Part shown: piece after piece, positions 8,785 through 20,893 of the stretch
Position numbering within the stretch: the first letter of the stretch is position 1
Layout of the letters: every line of letters starts with the position of its first letter
Source of the DNA: Actinomycetes bacterium
Lineage (GTDB): Bacteria > Actinomycetota > Actinomycetes > S36-B12 > UBA5976
Reading direction: 5' to 3'
DNA length: 59,264 bases
Assembly (NCBI GenBank): GCA_021824095.1
Contig: JAKALQ010000004.1
Span: forward strand, 1-59,264
Program-made: the position numbers and the translations under genes
Notes under the pieces: generated by a model
The model's input: only the letters and a program-made list of their open reading frames with translations
The model's database searches: none
What the model was told of the DNA's origin: nothing

Positions 8785-9590
8785 TGTCCCTCACGAGCAC
8801 CGGCGCCCGTGCCGACCTCCGCCGCCTGATGGACGACCACGCGCAGGGCTGCAGCCTCGTCGTGGCCGAGCAGCTGTTGGCGGTCGCGACGCTGCTGGCG
8901 TCCGACAAGGCGCTGCGCACCACGCTCGCGGACGCCGGCACGTCGGTCGAGGCGCGGGCAGCTCTCGTGCACGACCTGCTCGATGGACGCGTCGACGCCC
9001 TCGCGGTCGACCTCGTGGCGGCTTCGGCGCGCCTGCGCTGGTCGGATGCCGATGGCCTCGTCGAGGCCATCGACGAGCTGGGTGCCGTCGTCGCCTTCAC
9101 CGCGGCGGAGGCCGATGGCTCGCTCGATGCGGTCGAGGAGGAGCTCTTCCGCTTCGGCCGTGCCGTCGACGCCAACCCCGACCTGCAGATGACGCTCACG
9201 AACCCCGCACTCCCGGCAGCCGCCAAGGCGCAGATCGTGCGGGACCTGGTGGCGGCACAGGCCACGGCCACCACCACGGCGCTGCTCACGCACGCAGCCG
9301 CCACACTGCGCGGTCGCCGCGTCGATGCTGTCGTCACCGCCCTCACGAACCTCGCCGCCGCCCAGCGCGAGCGGGTCGTGGCGCAGGTGCGCGTCGCCGT
9401 GGCGCTCGATGACGAGCAGCAGCGTCGGCTCGCCGCCGCCCTCTCGCGACTGCAGGGTCGCGAGGTGCGGCTCAACGTCGTCGTCGACCCCACGGTCGTT
9501 GGCGGCGCCTCCGTGCGCATCGGTGACGACGTCATCGACGGCACCATGGAAACCCGTCTCACCCAAGCCCGCCGAACCCTCATCGGCTAG
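8784..9590 (+). CDS. atpH: ATP synthase subunit delta
   Basis: 268 residues, the long actinobacterial form of the delta/OSCP stator subunit (about 180 residues in E. coli). The C-terminal part carries the conserved delta signature VVVDPTVVGGASVRIGDDV near residues 232-250. It links subunit b to the top of the alpha3beta3 head. It overlaps atpF by one base. Confidence 0.94.
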   Translation: MSLTSTGARADLRRLMDDHAQGCSLVVAEQLLAVATLLASDKALRTTLADAGTSVEARAALVHDLLDGRVDALAVDLVAASARLRWSDADGLVEAIDELGAVVAFTAAEADGSLDAVEEELFRFGRAVDANPDLQMTLTNPALPAAAKAQIVRDLVAAQATATTTALLTHAAATLRGRRVDAVVTALTNLAAAQRERVVAQVRVAVALDDEQQRRLAAALSRLQGREVRLNVVVDPTVVGGASVRIGDDVIDGTMETRLTQARRTLIG

Positions 9591-9614
9591 TTCGACCCAA
9601 GAGAGCAGGACATC

Positions 9615-11246
9615 ATGACGGAGTTGTCGATCCGGCCGGACGACATCCGCGCCGCCATCGAGCGCAATGTCGCCTCGTTCGCGCCCACGACCACGCGCGA
9701 GGAGGTGGGCCGTGTTTCCGAGACCGGTGACGGCATCGCCCGCGTCGAGGGTCTCCACTCGGCGATGACGAACGAGCTCCTCGAGTTCGAGGGCGGCCTC
9801 CTCGGCCTCGCCCTCAACCTCGACGTCCACGAGATCGGCGCCGTGCTCCTCGGCGAGTTCTCGCACATCGAGGAGGGCCAGCCGGTGCGTCGCACGGGCG
9901 AGATCCTCTCGGTGCCCGTCGGCGACGGCTTCCTCGGCCGCGTTGTCGACCCGCTCGGCAATCCCATCGACGGCAAGGGCCCCATCGCCGCCGAGGGCCG
10001 TCGCGCCCTCGAGCTGCAGGCACCCACGGTGGTGCAGCGCCAGCCCGTGAAGGAGCCGATGCAGACGGGCATCAAGGCCATCGACGCCATGACCGCCATC
10101 GGTCGCGGCCAGCGCCAGCTCATCATCGGTGACCGCCAGACGGGCAAGACCGCGGTCGCCATCGACACCATCATCAACCAGCGCGCCAACTGGCTCTCGG
10201 GCGACCCGAAGAAGCAGGTCAAGTGCATCTACGTCGCCATCGGCCAGAAGGGCTCGACCATCGCCTCCGTGCGTGGTGCCCTCGAGGAGAACGGCGCCAT
10301 GGAGTACACGACGATCGTCGCGGCCCCCGCGTCCGATCCGGCGGGCTTCAAGTACCTCGCCCCCTACACCGGTTCGGCCATCGGCCAGCACTGGATGTAC
10401 CAGGGCCAGCACGTGCTCATCGTGTTCGACGACCTGTCGAAGCAGGCCGAGGCCTACCGTGCCGTGTCGCTCCTCCTGCGCCGCCCGCCGGGGCGCGAGG
10501 CCTACCCGGGCGACGTGTTCTACCTGCACAGCCGCCTGCTTGAGCGTTGCGCCAAGCTCTCGAACGAGCTCGGCGGCGGCTCGATGACCGGCCTGCCGAT
10601 CATCGAGACGAAGGCGAACGACGTGTCGGCCTACATCCCGACGAACGTCATCTCGATCACCGACGGCCAGTGCTTCCTCGAGTCCGATCTCTTCAACTCG
10701 GGCGTGCGTCCCGCCATCAACGTCGGCATCTCGGTGTCGCGTGTGGGTGGCTCGGCGCAGGTGAAGGGCATGAAGAAGGTTGCCGGCCGCCTGCGCCTTG
10801 ACCTGGCCCAGTACCGCGAGCTCGAGGCATTCGCGGCCTTCGGCTCCGACCTCGATGCCGCGTCGAAGGCGCTGCTCGAGCGCGGTGCGCGCCTCGTCGA
10901 GTTGCTGAAGCAGGGCCAGTACACGCCGTTCGCGGTGGAGCACGAGATCATCTCGGTGTGGGCCGGCACGCAGGGCAAGCTCGATGACGTCCCGGTCGAG
11001 GACATCCGCCGCTTCGAGTCGGAGTTCCTCGAATTCATGGGCCGCGAGAAGGGCGACGTCGTCGCTGCGCTGCGCGAGAAGCTCGACCTCACCGACGACA
11101 TCCTGTCGGGCCTTGAGGCGGCCATCGCCGACTTCAAGCGCCAGTTCACGACGTCGGCCGGCCACTCGCTCGTGAAGGACGAGCCGGTGCCCGCGATGCA
11201 TGGTGAGGACGTCCAGCACACGCAGATCACGGTTGTGAAGAAGTAG
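9615..11246 (+). CDS. atpA: ATP synthase F1 subunit alpha
   Basis: 543 residues, the non-catalytic nucleotide-binding subunit of F1. The P-loop [10 protein letters not shown] is near residue 172. The C-terminus has the acidic-to-basic extension seen in actinobacterial AtpA. AGAGCAGGA precedes the ATG. The gene is three bases from atpG. Confidence 0.97.
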   Translation: MTELSIRPDDIRAAIERNVASFAPTTTREEVGRVSETGDGIARVEGLHSAMTNELLEFEGGLLGLALNLDVHEIGAVLLGEFSHIEEGQPVRRTGEILSVPVGDGFLGRVVDPLGNPIDGKGPIAAEGRRALELQAPTVVQRQPVKEPMQTGIKAIDAMTAIGRGQRQLIIGDRQTGKTAVAIDTIINQRANWLSGDPKKQVKCIYVAIGQKGSTIASVRGALEENGAMEYTTIVAAPASDPAGFKYLAPYTGSAIGQHWMYQGQHVLIVFDDLSKQAEAYRAVSLLLRRPPGREAYPGDVFYLHSRLLERCAKLSNELGGGSMTGLPIIETKANDVSAYIPTNVISITDGQCFLESDLFNSGVRPAINVGISVSRVGGSAQVKGMKKVAGRLRLDLAQYRELEAFAAFGSDLDAASKALLERGARLVELLKQGQYTPFAVEHEIISVWAGTQGKLDDVPVEDIRRFESEFLEFMGREKGDVVAALREKLDLTDDILSGLEAAIADFKRQFTTSAGHSLVKDEPVPAMHGEDVQHTQITVVKK

Positions 11247-11249
11247 TCG

Positions 11250-13586
<2,337 letters not shown>

Positions 13587-13587
<1 letters not shown>

Positions 13588-13973
13588 TGTCCCTGTCGGT
13601 GTCGCTCGTGTCCGCGGAGCGCAAGCTCTGGAGTGGTGCGGCCACGTCCGTCATCGCGCGGACGGCCGAGGGCGAGATCGGCATCCTCTCGGGGCATGAG
13701 CCGGTGCTCGCCATCCTCGCCGACGGTGGCGTCGTGCGCATCGAGAGCGAGGGTGCCGGCCGCATCACGGCGGCCGTCCATGGTGGCTTCCTCTCGGTCG
13801 ACCATGACGAGGTGATCCTCCTCGCCGAGGTGGCCGAGCTGGCCGATGAGATCGATGCCGCTCGCGCCCAGGCCGCCCTTGATCGGGCACGCAGCGAGGA
13901 GTCGGAGGCGGCCACCGCGGCTGCCCACCGTGCCGAGGCTCGTCTGCGCGCCGTCGCCGGTGTGCACCACTAG
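13587..13973 (+). CDS. atpC: ATP synthase F1 subunit epsilon
   Basis: 128 residues with an N-terminal beta sandwich ([35 protein letters not shown]) and a C-terminal helical hairpin rich in Ala/Arg/Glu. This central-stalk subunit moderates ATP hydrolysis. It is the last gene of the operon and is followed by a strong hairpin. Confidence 0.95.
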
Positions 13974-13988
13974 GGACTGCCACGCACC

Positions 13989-14023
13989 ACGAAGGCCCGC
14001 CCCCTCGGGGAGCGGGCCTTCGT
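13989..14023 (+). terminator. Terminator hairpin of the atp operon
   Basis: A 12-bp perfect GC-rich stem (ACGAAGGCCCGC / GCGGGCCTTCGT) with an 11-nt loop, 16 nt after the atpC stop and without a U-tract. It lies between convergent genes, so it may also serve the Lrp-type gene on the other strand. Confidence 0.8.
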
Positions 14024-14034
14024 CGTCCCTGGGA

Positions 14035-14487
14035 TCAGGCGGGCAGGGGGCGATCGCGCACCACGTGCTTCATCACCATGGTGGAGCGGGTGCGCTGCAC
14101 GCCCGGGAGGGAGGCGATGCGATCGTCGAGCAGTTGCTGGAAGGCCGGTAGGTCGCGGCTCACGACCCGCAGCAGGAAGTCAGGGTCCCCGAAGAGGCGC
14201 TGCGCCTCGATGACGAAGGGGATCTGCGCCACCGCCTCCTCGAAGGCGGCGATGGTGGCACGGTCGGCCTGCTGCATGGTGATGAAGACGACGGCCTCGA
14301 AGCCGAGGCCGAGGGCCTCCCGGTCGAGCACGGCGCGATAGCCCGTGATGACCCCGCTGCGCTCGAGGTCGCGCAGGCGGCGGTGGCAGGGGGAGACGCT
14401 CAGCTGCACCCGGGCGGCGAGGTCGGTGACGCTGAGGCGCCCCTCATGCTGCAGCACGGCAAGAATTGCCCGATCGATGGCATCCAT
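14035..14487 (-). CDS. Lrp/AsnC-family transcriptional regulator
   Basis: 150 residues: an N-terminal winged helix-turn-helix (DRAILAVLQHEGRLSVTDLA and LSVSPCHRRLRDLERSGVI) and a C-terminal RAM ligand-binding domain (FVIEAQRLFGDPDFLLRVVS). The family senses amino acids. It is divergent, with an 80-bp gap, from azlC-azlD, a branched-chain amino-acid exporter, so it probably controls that pair in response to an amino acid such as leucine. That link is inference from position. Confidence 0.92.
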   Translation of the reverse strand: MDAIDRAILAVLQHEGRLSVTDLAARVQLSVSPCHRRLRDLERSGVITGYRAVLDREALGLGFEAVVFITMQQADRATIAAFEEAVAQIPFVIEAQRLFGDPDFLLRVVSRDLPAFQQLLDDRIASLPGVQRTRSTMVMKHVVRDRPLPA

Positions 14488-14555
14488 GGCAAGAAGTTAC
14501 CTCGGATCGGGCGAAATCGGGAGAACATCGCAAGCACCTTCGCAGGCGTTCGACG

Positions 14556-14561
14556 TAGTTT
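14556..14561 (+). promoter_or_regulatory. -10 box, probable leaderless start of azlC
   Basis: TAGTTT followed by 6 nt and the azlC ATG. It sits in the 80-bp divergent region shared with the Lrp-type gene. Confidence 0.55.
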
Positions 14562-14567
14562 GCCTCC

Positions 14568-15335
14568 ATGGCTCGCACGGATCCCGACGCCCCCGCCAGC
14601 ACCGCCTGGCGGATCGAGCGCGCCGCTCTGCTCCGCACCTCCCTCGTCGTCGCGACCGCGGTGGCCGTGTACGGCCTCTCCTTTGGCGCGCTCGCCGTGG
14701 CTGCCGGCTTCTCGCTGGCCCAGACCTGCGCCATGTCCCTGTTCATGTTCAACGGGGCATCCCAGCTCGCCTTCGTCGGCACCCTCGGGGCGGGTGGCTC
14801 GATGCTGGTGGCCGTGGCCTCGGCGCTGCTCATCGGCGCCCGCAATGCCTCCTACGGTGTGCGCCTGGCGCCGCTCCTCGGCATCCGTGGCCTGCGGCGG
14901 ATGCTTGCCGCCGTCGTCACCGTCGATGAGTCCACGGCCCTCGCGATGGCCAACGAGCGGGCGGACGACCGCGGTCGCGCCGGCCGCTTCGGCTTCTGGA
15001 GCGCCGGCGTGGCGGTGTACCTGCTGTGGAACCTCACGACGGTCATCGGTGCCATTGCCGCACAGCACCTCGGTGACCCGCGTGCACTCGGCCTCGATTC
15101 CGCCGTTGCCGCCGGCCTCGCCGCCCTCGTCTGGCCCAGCCTGCGCGATGCCGCGACGCGCAGGGCCGCTGCGGTCGCCGCCCTCGTCGCCATCGCCCTG
15201 ACGCCCGTGGCCCCCGCCGGCGTGCCGGTCATCCTCGCCGGCCTGGTGGCCGTGGCCGTCGTAGTGCGGGTCGATCGAGCCCTGCCGTCGCGGTCCGCCG
15301 CACTCCCACGGGACGCCTTCGGGACGGCCGCCTGA
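14568..15335 (+). CDS. azlC: AzlC-family branched-chain amino acid exporter, large subunit
   Basis: 255 residues, about six to seven membrane helices. The AzlC signature is seen in the first helices (VYGLSFGALAVAAGFSLAQT, then FNGASQLAFVGTLGAGGS and LLIGARNASYGVRLAPLL). AzlC with the small AzlD exports branched-chain amino acids. It overlaps azlD by one base (TGATG). The adjacent Lrp-type regulator fits an amino-acid-responsive exporter. Confidence 0.9.
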   Translation: MARTDPDAPASTAWRIERAALLRTSLVVATAVAVYGLSFGALAVAAGFSLAQTCAMSLFMFNGASQLAFVGTLGAGGSMLVAVASALLIGARNASYGVRLAPLLGIRGLRRMLAAVVTVDESTALAMANERADDRGRAGRFGFWSAGVAVYLLWNLTTVIGAIAAQHLGDPRALGLDSAVAAGLAALVWPSLRDAATRRAAAVAALVAIALTPVAPAGVPVILAGLVAVAVVVRVDRALPSRSAALPRDAFGTAA

Positions 15336-15643
15336 TGTGGGGCCCACTCGGCGCCACCGCGCTCGGGCTCTACCTCGAGAAGCTGGCGGGGTACCTGCTG
15401 CCCGCATCGGTGCTCGAGCAGGCAAGCGTTCGTCGGATCGCCGCGTTGTTGCCCATCGCACTGCTCGCGGCCATCGTCGCCGTGCAGACCGTGGGATCCG
15501 GGCGTGGGGTGGCCCTCGACGCGCGCATCCCCGGTCTCGCGGTCGCCGTGGTGCTGCTCTCGCGGCGCGCCAACTTCCTCGTCACGGTGGTGGGAGCGGC
15601 GGCCACGACGGCCATCGTCCGACACCTCGGCTGGATGGCGTAA
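15335..15643 (+). CDS. azlD: AzlD-family transporter small subunit
   Basis: 102 residues with about three to four membrane segments, typical of AzlD. It starts at the ATG overlapping the azlC stop, so the two subunits are translated together. The protein contains GLYLEKLAGYLLPASVL near the N-terminus and the conserved RIAALLPIALLAAIV helix. Confidence 0.88.
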   Translation: MWGPLGATALGLYLEKLAGYLLPASVLEQASVRRIAALLPIALLAAIVAVQTVGSGRGVALDARIPGLAVAVVLLSRRANFLVTVVGAAATTAIVRHLGWMA

Positions 15644-15644
15644 G

Positions 15645-15682
15645 CACAGCCCGGCCCATGGCCGGTCCCATGCCCGGCTGTG
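15645..15682. terminator. Possible bidirectional terminator
   Basis: A GC-rich inverted repeat (CACAGCC / GGCTGTG with partly paired interior) lies between the convergent azlD and diguanylate cyclase genes. It has no U-tract. Confidence 0.4.
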
Positions 15683-15703
15683 GCCGTGGCGCCCCCGAGC
15701 GCC

Positions 15704-17458
15704 TCAGTGCGCGGGATGGGCCATGTGCACGCGATTGCCGCCGGCGCGCTTGGCCTCGTACATGGCGGTGTCGGCCCGCTCGAGCACGGTGTCCGTGGCA
15801 TCGCCGGTGGTCGCCGCGCAGACGCCGATGCTTGCCGTCACATGCACCTCGTCGTCACCGAGCAGCACCGGGGCGCTGATGGCCTCGAGCAGCTTGTGGG
15901 CCGTGAGCCCGGCGTCCGCAGTGTCGCGCAGGGCGGTGAGGAAGACGAGGAACTCGTCGCCGCCGATGCGCGCCACGAGGTCGCCGCGGCGGGTGGCACG
16001 GCGGATGCGGTGGGCCACCTCGGTGAGCAGCGCGTCACCTGCCGCATGCCCGAGCCGGTCGTTGACGGGCTTGAAGTCGTCGAGGTCGATGAAGAGCATC
16101 GCCATCGCCTGGCCGGACCGCACCGGGTGGGCCAGGATGGCAGCCACCTCGTCGATGACGGCGCGGCGGTTGTGCAGGCCGGTCATGGGGTCATGGTCGG
16201 CGAGGAAGCGCAGCAGTCGGCGCGCCTCATGGGCCTCGGTGATGTCGGCGAACTGCTCGACGTACCCCACCGGCTCTCCCGCGCGATTGCGCAGCACCCC
16301 GATGATGCGGTCGATCCACACGTCCTGCCCATCCGGTCGTGCGATGCGCTGCTCCGGCAGCGTCACACCCTGGGTGCCGGTGCGCAGTTCGACGCGCGCC
16401 GCCAGATCGGCCGTGTCCTGCTCGGGGCCGAGGAGGTCGCACAGGGGATGGCTCAGCAGCCATGCCTCGTCACGCCCGAGCAGCCGGCACAGGGCGGGGT
16501 TCACCTGGCGGAAGTGCCGGTCAAGGTCCACGAGGGCCATGCCCGTGGGTGCCGACTCCATGGCGAGTCGGAAGCGTGCCTCACTGCGCAACAGTTGCTC
16601 CTGCTGCGCGTGGCGCTCGGTGGCGTCGCGGAACGTGTACACCACGCCATCGCCGACTCGGACGGCCCGCAGGTCGAGGAAGATGGGGCTGCCATCCCGC
16701 AGGCTGTCGACGGGGTAGTCGTCGATTGCCACCGGGGTGCCGCGTTCGATGACGTTGCAGAGCATGGTGAAGATGGGCGACTCGTAGCGCTCCGGCACCA
16801 GTTCGCGGAAGGAGCCGCCGGGGATGCGCGCGATGTCGATGCCGAGGTAGCGAGCGAGGGCGGCGTTGCCCTGGACGCCACGGAGGTCGACGATGCGGCC
16901 GTTCGCGTCGCGCTCGGCCGTGAGCATGACCAGCGGATCGATGAGGGCGTCCTGCATCGCGGCGAGCTGCTCCCGGGCCGCCTCCAGTTCCGTGACGTCG
17001 TGCAGGCCGAGCACCGCACCAAGCACGGTGCCGTCGACGTCGTGGACCACGTGGGCCTGGGCGATGAAGGCCTTCATGACCCCGTCGCGCGTGGGGACGT
17101 GGACGAGTGAGCGACTCAGCCCCCCGCCCTCATAGACCTGGGCGCGATTGCTGGCGCCGAGGTCGGCCTCCTCCGGAGGCACCATGCTGAGGACCGGCCG
17201 GCCGATGAGCTCCGCTGGGCGATACCCCAGCACGCGCTCGACAGAGGGGGAGACCCAGGCGAAGGTGCCATCAGGGTTGGAGCGGATGACGATGTCGGTG
17301 GCGTGCTCGGCGATCGCCTGCAGCTCCCGTTCCAGGGCCGTGGGCCGAGGGGCACCCGAGCCTGCTGCGCCGGGCTCGACCGCGGGGTGCGTCATGCGCT
17401 GTGGGCGTGGTGGTCCTGCCGCATGGTCACGCCTCCCTGCTGCGGGCGCCCAGCCCAC
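15704..17458 (-). CDS. Three-PAS diguanylate cyclase
   Basis: 584 residues, no membrane helix. Three PAS domains lie at roughly residues 43-160, 170-285 and 290-410, then a GGDEF domain with RIGGDEF at about 497-503. The inhibitory I-site RRGD is five residues before GGDEF, so the enzyme should make c-di-GMP and be feedback inhibited. Start choice: the ATG at 17458 has TACGCT 8 nt upstream, the spacing of other genes here; an ATG at 17395 is the alternative. The PAS ligands are unknown. It is convergent with azlCD. Confidence 0.9.
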   Translation of the reverse strand: MGWAPAAGRRDHAAGPPRPQRMTHPAVEPGAAGSGAPRPTALERELQAIAEHATDIVIRSNPDGTFAWVSPSVERVLGYRPAELIGRPVLSMVPPEEADLGASNRAQVYEGGGLSRSLVHVPTRDGVMKAFIAQAHVVHDVDGTVLGAVLGLHDVTELEAAREQLAAMQDALIDPLVMLTAERDANGRIVDLRGVQGNAALARYLGIDIARIPGGSFRELVPERYESPIFTMLCNVIERGTPVAIDDYPVDSLRDGSPIFLDLRAVRVGDGVVYTFRDATERHAQQEQLLRSEARFRLAMESAPTGMALVDLDRHFRQVNPALCRLLGRDEAWLLSHPLCDLLGPEQDTADLAARVELRTGTQGVTLPEQRIARPDGQDVWIDRIIGVLRNRAGEPVGYVEQFADITEAHEARRLLRFLADHDPMTGLHNRRAVIDEVAAILAHPVRSGQAMAMLFIDLDDFKPVNDRLGHAAGDALLTEVAHRIRRATRRGDLVARIGGDEFLVFLTALRDTADAGLTAHKLLEAISAPVLLGDDEVHVTASIGVCAATTGDATDTVLERADTAMYEAKRAGGNRVHMAHPAH

Positions 17459-17466
17459 GCACCGAC

Positions 17467-17472
17467 AGCGTA
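17467..17472 (-). promoter_or_regulatory. -10 box of the PAS-GGDEF gene
   Basis: TACGCT on the minus strand, 8 nt before the ATG at 17458; it supports the longer start. Confidence 0.5.
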
Positions 17473-17562
17473 GTCACGCGGGTGACATAGGGGTACCCCT
17501 ACGTGTTGCACAAGGCGCGAGGTGCCGCGACGACCTTGACCGGTCCGTGGGTGGCGGGGTGC

Positions 17563-18162
17563 CTACTCCTCGACGACGCTCCCGTGCTCGCCCGGCTTCC
17601 ACAGCACGTCGCCCCGCTCGCGGTTGGCGTGGCGGGCGAGGATGAAGAGCAGGTCCGACAGGCGGTTGAGGTAGGTGGCCGTGCGACGGTTGACGCCGCC
17701 GTCGATGTCGAGGCCGTAGCGGGTGATGGCATGCCAGACCGAGCGCTCGGCGCGTCGCACCGTCGTGCGGGCCACGTGCAGCAGGGCCGCACCGGGCGTG
17801 CCGCCGGGCAGCACGAACGAGCGCAGGGGCGCCAGGTGCTCGAGGTAGGCGTCACACGCCTCCTCGAGGGTGGTGATGTAGGCCTCGGGGACGCGCAGGA
17901 TGGGGTGATCGGCCTTCTCGTGCAGGGGGGTGCAGAGGTCGGCCCCGACGTCGAGCAGGTCGTTCTGCACCCGCTCGAGCAGCGTCACCACGTCCGCATC
18001 GAGGTTGCCGAGGGCGAGGGCCACGCCGATGGCGGAGTTGGCCTCATCGACATCCGCGTAGGCGGCCAGCCGCGGGTCGGTCTTCTGCGTGCGTGTGAAG
18101 TCGCCGAGGGCGGTCGTGCCGTCGTCGCCGGTGCGGGTGTAGATGCGCGTGAGGTTCACCAT
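17563..18162 (-). CDS. Corrinoid (cob(I)alamin) adenosyltransferase, PduO type
   Basis: 199 residues. The protein transfers adenosyl from ATP to cob(I)alamin to make coenzyme B12. The N-terminal ATP site [19 protein letters not shown] and the core [14 protein letters not shown] and [16 protein letters not shown] blocks identify the PduO family. Length and position next to murA match Rv1314c of M. tuberculosis. A -10 box lies 7 nt before the start, and the gene is divergent from murA with a 60-bp gap. Confidence 0.95.
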   Translation of the reverse strand: MVNLTRIYTRTGDDGTTALGDFTRTQKTDPRLAAYADVDEANSAIGVALALGNLDADVVTLLERVQNDLLDVGADLCTPLHEKADHPILRVPEAYITTLEEACDAYLEHLAPLRSFVLPGGTPGAALLHVARTTVRRAERSVWHAITRYGLDIDGGVNRRTATYLNRLSDLLFILARHANRERGDVLWKPGEHGSVVEE

Positions 18163-18169
18163 GGGGGCA

Positions 18170-18175
18170 AGGCTA
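18170..18175 (-). promoter_or_regulatory. -10 box of the adenosyltransferase gene
   Basis: TAGCCT on the minus strand, 7 nt before its ATG. Confidence 0.5.
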
Positions 18176-18209
18176 ATGTCACCGCGAACCGGCGCCCATG
18201 GGTGCCAAC

Positions 18210-18215
18210 TACGCT
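18210..18215 (+). promoter_or_regulatory. -10 box of murA
   Basis: TACGCT followed by 7 nt and the murA ATG; probable leaderless transcript. Confidence 0.55.
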
Positions 18216-18222
18216 TCCGCTC

Positions 18223-19479
18223 ATGGCAGCGATCCGGGTGTCGGGCGGTGCCCGGCTGGCAGGGTCGGTGCGGGTGACGGGCGCGAAGAACAGCGTCCTC
18301 AAGCTCATGGCGGCCGCGCTCCTCGCCCGCGGGTGCACGGTGCTGCATGAGGTGCCGGACATCCACGACGTCGAGATCATGGCCGAGCTGCTGCGTCGCC
18401 TCGGATGCAGCGTCGAGCGTGACCTTGCCGCGCGCACGCTTGCCATCACCGTGCCCGAGCACCTCGAGCACCGGGCCGACTACGACCTGGTGCGTCGCAT
18501 GCGGGCGTCCATCTGCGTCCTGGGGCCGCTCGTCACGCGCGTGGGGGCGGCGGACGTCGCCCTGCCCGGCGGCGATGCCATCGGCTCGCGTGGGCTCGAC
18601 ATGCACATCGACGGCCTCACTCGCATGGGTGCGACCGTGGCCAGCGAGCACGGCTACCTCGTCGCGCAGGCCCCGCGGCTGCATGGGGCCCACGTCGACC
18701 TTGACTTCCCGAGCGTTGGTGCGACCGAGAACATCCTCATGGCGGCAGTGCTCGCGGATGGCACGACCACCATCGAGAACGCGGCGCGTGAGCCCGAGAT
18801 CGTCGATCTGGCGGAGATGCTGCGCGCCATGGGGGCGCAGGTCGACGGAGCCGGCACCCCGACGATCACGGTCGTCGGCGTCGAGGGGTTGCAGCCCGTC
18901 GAGCACACCACGGTGCCCGACCGCATCGTCGCGGGCACCTGGGCCATTGCCGCCGCCATGACCCAGGGCGACGTCACGGTGCACAACGCACGCCCGGAGC
19001 ATCTCGAGCTTGCCCTCGATCGCCTGTCGCTGGCCGGTGCTGCCATCGATGCCACGGCGGACGGCCTGCGGGTGCGCATGGACCGTCGCCCCCGGGCCAT
19101 CGACATCGTGACGCTGCCCTACCCGGGTATCGCCACCGACTTCCAGCCCCAGTTCATCGCCCTCAACGCCGTGGCGGACGGTGCGGCCATGGTCACGGAG
19201 AACCTCTTCGAGGCGCGCTTCCGCTTCGTGCAGGAACTCGCCCGACTCGGCGCCGACGTGCGCACGGACGGTCACCATGCCCTCGTCCGCGGTCGGGCGC
19301 GGCTCAGCGGTGCACCAGTGGAGGCCACCGACATCCGCGCCGGTGCCGGCCTGGTGCTCGCAGGCCTGTGCGCGGACGGCGTGACGACGGTGCACGGTGC
19401 CGAGCACATCGACCGTGGGTACGCCGGCTTCGTCGAGGACCTGCAGGCACTCGGTGCGGACGCGGAGCGCCTGGCATGA
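18223..19479 (+). CDS. murA: UDP-N-acetylglucosamine 1-carboxyvinyltransferase
   Basis: 418 residues. First committed step of peptidoglycan synthesis: transfers enolpyruvate from PEP to UDP-GlcNAc. The N-terminal [16 protein letters not shown] holds the conserved Lys-Asn. The active-site loop, normally with Cys115 as GGCAIG, reads [13 protein letters not shown]; residue 118 is Asp. This is the natural Cys-to-Asp replacement known from M. tuberculosis, which makes MurA insensitive to fosfomycin. The gene overlaps nucS by ATGA. Confidence 0.97.
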   Translation: MAAIRVSGGARLAGSVRVTGAKNSVLKLMAAALLARGCTVLHEVPDIHDVEIMAELLRRLGCSVERDLAARTLAITVPEHLEHRADYDLVRRMRASICVLGPLVTRVGAADVALPGGDAIGSRGLDMHIDGLTRMGATVASEHGYLVAQAPRLHGAHVDLDFPSVGATENILMAAVLADGTTTIENAAREPEIVDLAEMLRAMGAQVDGAGTPTITVVGVEGLQPVEHTTVPDRIVAGTWAIAAAMTQGDVTVHNARPEHLELALDRLSLAGAAIDATADGLRVRMDRRPRAIDIVTLPYPGIATDFQPQFIALNAVADGAAMVTENLFEARFRFVQELARLGADVRTDGHHALVRGRARLSGAPVEATDIRAGAGLVLAGLCADGVTTVHGAEHIDRGYAGFVEDLQALGADAERLA

Positions 19480-20147
19480 GGCTCGTCGTCGCCACCTGCT
19501 CGGTGGACTATGCCGGCCGTCTCTCGGCCCACCTGCCCATGGCGCCGCGGGTCATCATGGTGAAGGCCGATGGTTCGGTGCTCGTGCACTCCGATGGCGG
19601 CTCCTACAAGCCCCTCAATTGGATGAGCCCGCCGTGCTCACTGCACGTCGAGGACGTGGAGGGCCGCACCGTCTGGACCGTCGAGAACAAGGCCGGGGAG
19701 CGGCTCATCATCACCATCGATGAGGTGCACCATGAGCATGCCCACGAGTTGGGCGTCGATCCCGGGCTGCAGAAGGACGGTGTCGAGGCGCACCTGCAGG
19801 AACTGCTCGCGCTGCACATCGAGACCCTCGGTGCGGGGTACCGACTGATCCGCCGCGAGTACATGACCGCGATCGGGCCCGTCGACATCCTCGCCAAGGA
19901 CGATGCGGGCGGCACGGTCGCCGTGGAGATCAAGCGCCGGGGCGAGATCGACGGCGTCGAGCAACTCACGCGCTACCTCGAGCTGCTCAACCGCGATCCA
20001 CTGCTCGCGCCCGTGTCCGGGGTCTTCGCGGCGCAGGAGATCAAACCCCAGGCACGCACCCTCGCCGCGGACCGCGGCATCCGCTGCGTCGTCCTCGACT
20101 ACGACGTCCTGCGCGGCATCGAGGACCCCACCCTGCGACTCTTCTGA
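19476..20147 (+). CDS. nucS: Mismatch-specific endonuclease NucS/EndoMS
   Basis: 223 residues. NucS cuts both strands at mismatches and replaces MutS/MutL in most actinobacteria. The N-terminal dimerisation domain ([16 protein letters not shown] start, then [15 protein letters not shown]) is followed by the PD-(D/E)XK nuclease: GPVDILAKD, then [20 protein letters not shown]. The extreme C-terminus ends in LRLF, like the sliding-clamp binding tail of mycobacterial NucS. Coupled to murA by ATGA. Confidence 0.96.
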   Translation: MRLVVATCSVDYAGRLSAHLPMAPRVIMVKADGSVLVHSDGGSYKPLNWMSPPCSLHVEDVEGRTVWTVENKAGERLIITIDEVHHEHAHELGVDPGLQKDGVEAHLQELLALHIETLGAGYRLIRREYMTAIGPVDILAKDDAGGTVAVEIKRRGEIDGVEQLTRYLELLNRDPLLAPVSGVFAAQEIKPQARTLAADRGIRCVVLDYDVLRGIEDPTLRLF

Positions 20148-20172
20148 GCGCCGGCCGCTGCGCTGCGGTCGA

Positions 20173-20189
20173 CGGCTGCGGGTCAGCCG
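20173..20189. terminator. Small hairpin between convergent genes
   Basis: CGGCTG / CAGCCG with a 5-nt loop between nucS and the DinB-type gene. It is a weak terminator candidate only. Confidence 0.3.
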
Positions 20190-20204
20190 CTGCGGGCCAG
20201 CCGC

Positions 20205-20693
20205 TCAGGCGCGATCCACGGCCTCGAACGACGACACCGCCGCGTTGTCGAGCACGATCGGGAAGTAGCCGCGCGCATTGAGCGCGTCGAGCAGCTGGGC
20301 ACGATGCTCCGTCGCATGGTGCACGGTCTGCGCGAGGATCGTGAGGCGCTGGAAGGTGCGCACCGTGCCGTCGGGCAATGTGCGCTCCACCGGGCCGTCC
20401 TCGGTCGCCACGGCCCGCAGCAGATCGGCATCGATCGTGCGCAGGTCGTCGGCCAGTGCCCGCACCTCGGCCATGGTCGTCGGGATCTCGTACTCGCGCC
20501 ACGGCAGTTCGGGCAGCAGGCTGAAGCGCAGGCGCCCAGCCGTGCGCACGATGTGCTGCAGGATGCGTCCCGCCGTCCACTCCGGGTTCTCGATGTATGC
20601 CGCGAGGGCCTCGTCGGGCAGGGTGGCCACCGCGCGGTAGACCTCCTGGTTGGCCCACCCCATGTGCCGCAGCATCAGCGTCGTCATGTCCAT
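20205..20693 (-). CDS. DinB-family / mycothiol-transferase-like four-helix protein
   Basis: 162 residues, all-helical. The DinB superfamily metal site is suggested by HIVRTAGRLR near residue 43 and the later HHATEHRAQLLDAL (HxxxH) near residue 128. Members include bacillithiol or mycothiol S-transferases for detoxification as well as uncharacterised proteins; no finer call is supported. The start is the ATG at 20693, with CAGGAT 6 nt upstream; an upstream ATG at 20828 would add 45 low-complexity residues. Confidence 0.78.
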   Translation of the reverse strand: MDMTTLMLRHMGWANQEVYRAVATLPDEALAAYIENPEWTAGRILQHIVRTAGRLRFSLLPELPWREYEIPTTMAEVRALADDLRTIDADLLRAVATEDGPVERTLPDGTVRTFQRLTILAQTVHHATEHRAQLLDALNARGYFPIVLDNAAVSSFEAVDRA

Positions 20694-20699
20694 GCCCCC

Positions 20700-20705
20700 A
20701 TCCTG
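20700..20705 (-). promoter_or_regulatory. -10-like box of the DinB-type gene
   Basis: CAGGAT on the minus strand, 6 nt before the ATG. Confidence 0.35.
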
Positions 20706-20881
20706 CCCGAGGGCGCCCTGCGGGTCGGCGCCGCCGGGGGAAGCCTGACGCGCGGCTGATGTGTCGGCACCGCCGTGGCGGGGATGCGACGACGGTGGTG
20801 CCGTGCCTGACGTCCCCTCGCGCAGCACAGGGCGCGGGAGCGCGCCTGTGCGTGACGGGCTACCCCGGTGCCGTCATCTGG

Positions 20882-20887
20882 GAGGAT
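20882..20887 (+). promoter_or_regulatory. -10-like box of the small zinc-motif gene
   Basis: GAGGAT, 6 nt before the ATG at 20894. It could instead serve as a poor ribosome site. Confidence 0.3.
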
Positions 20888-20893
20888 GCCGCC

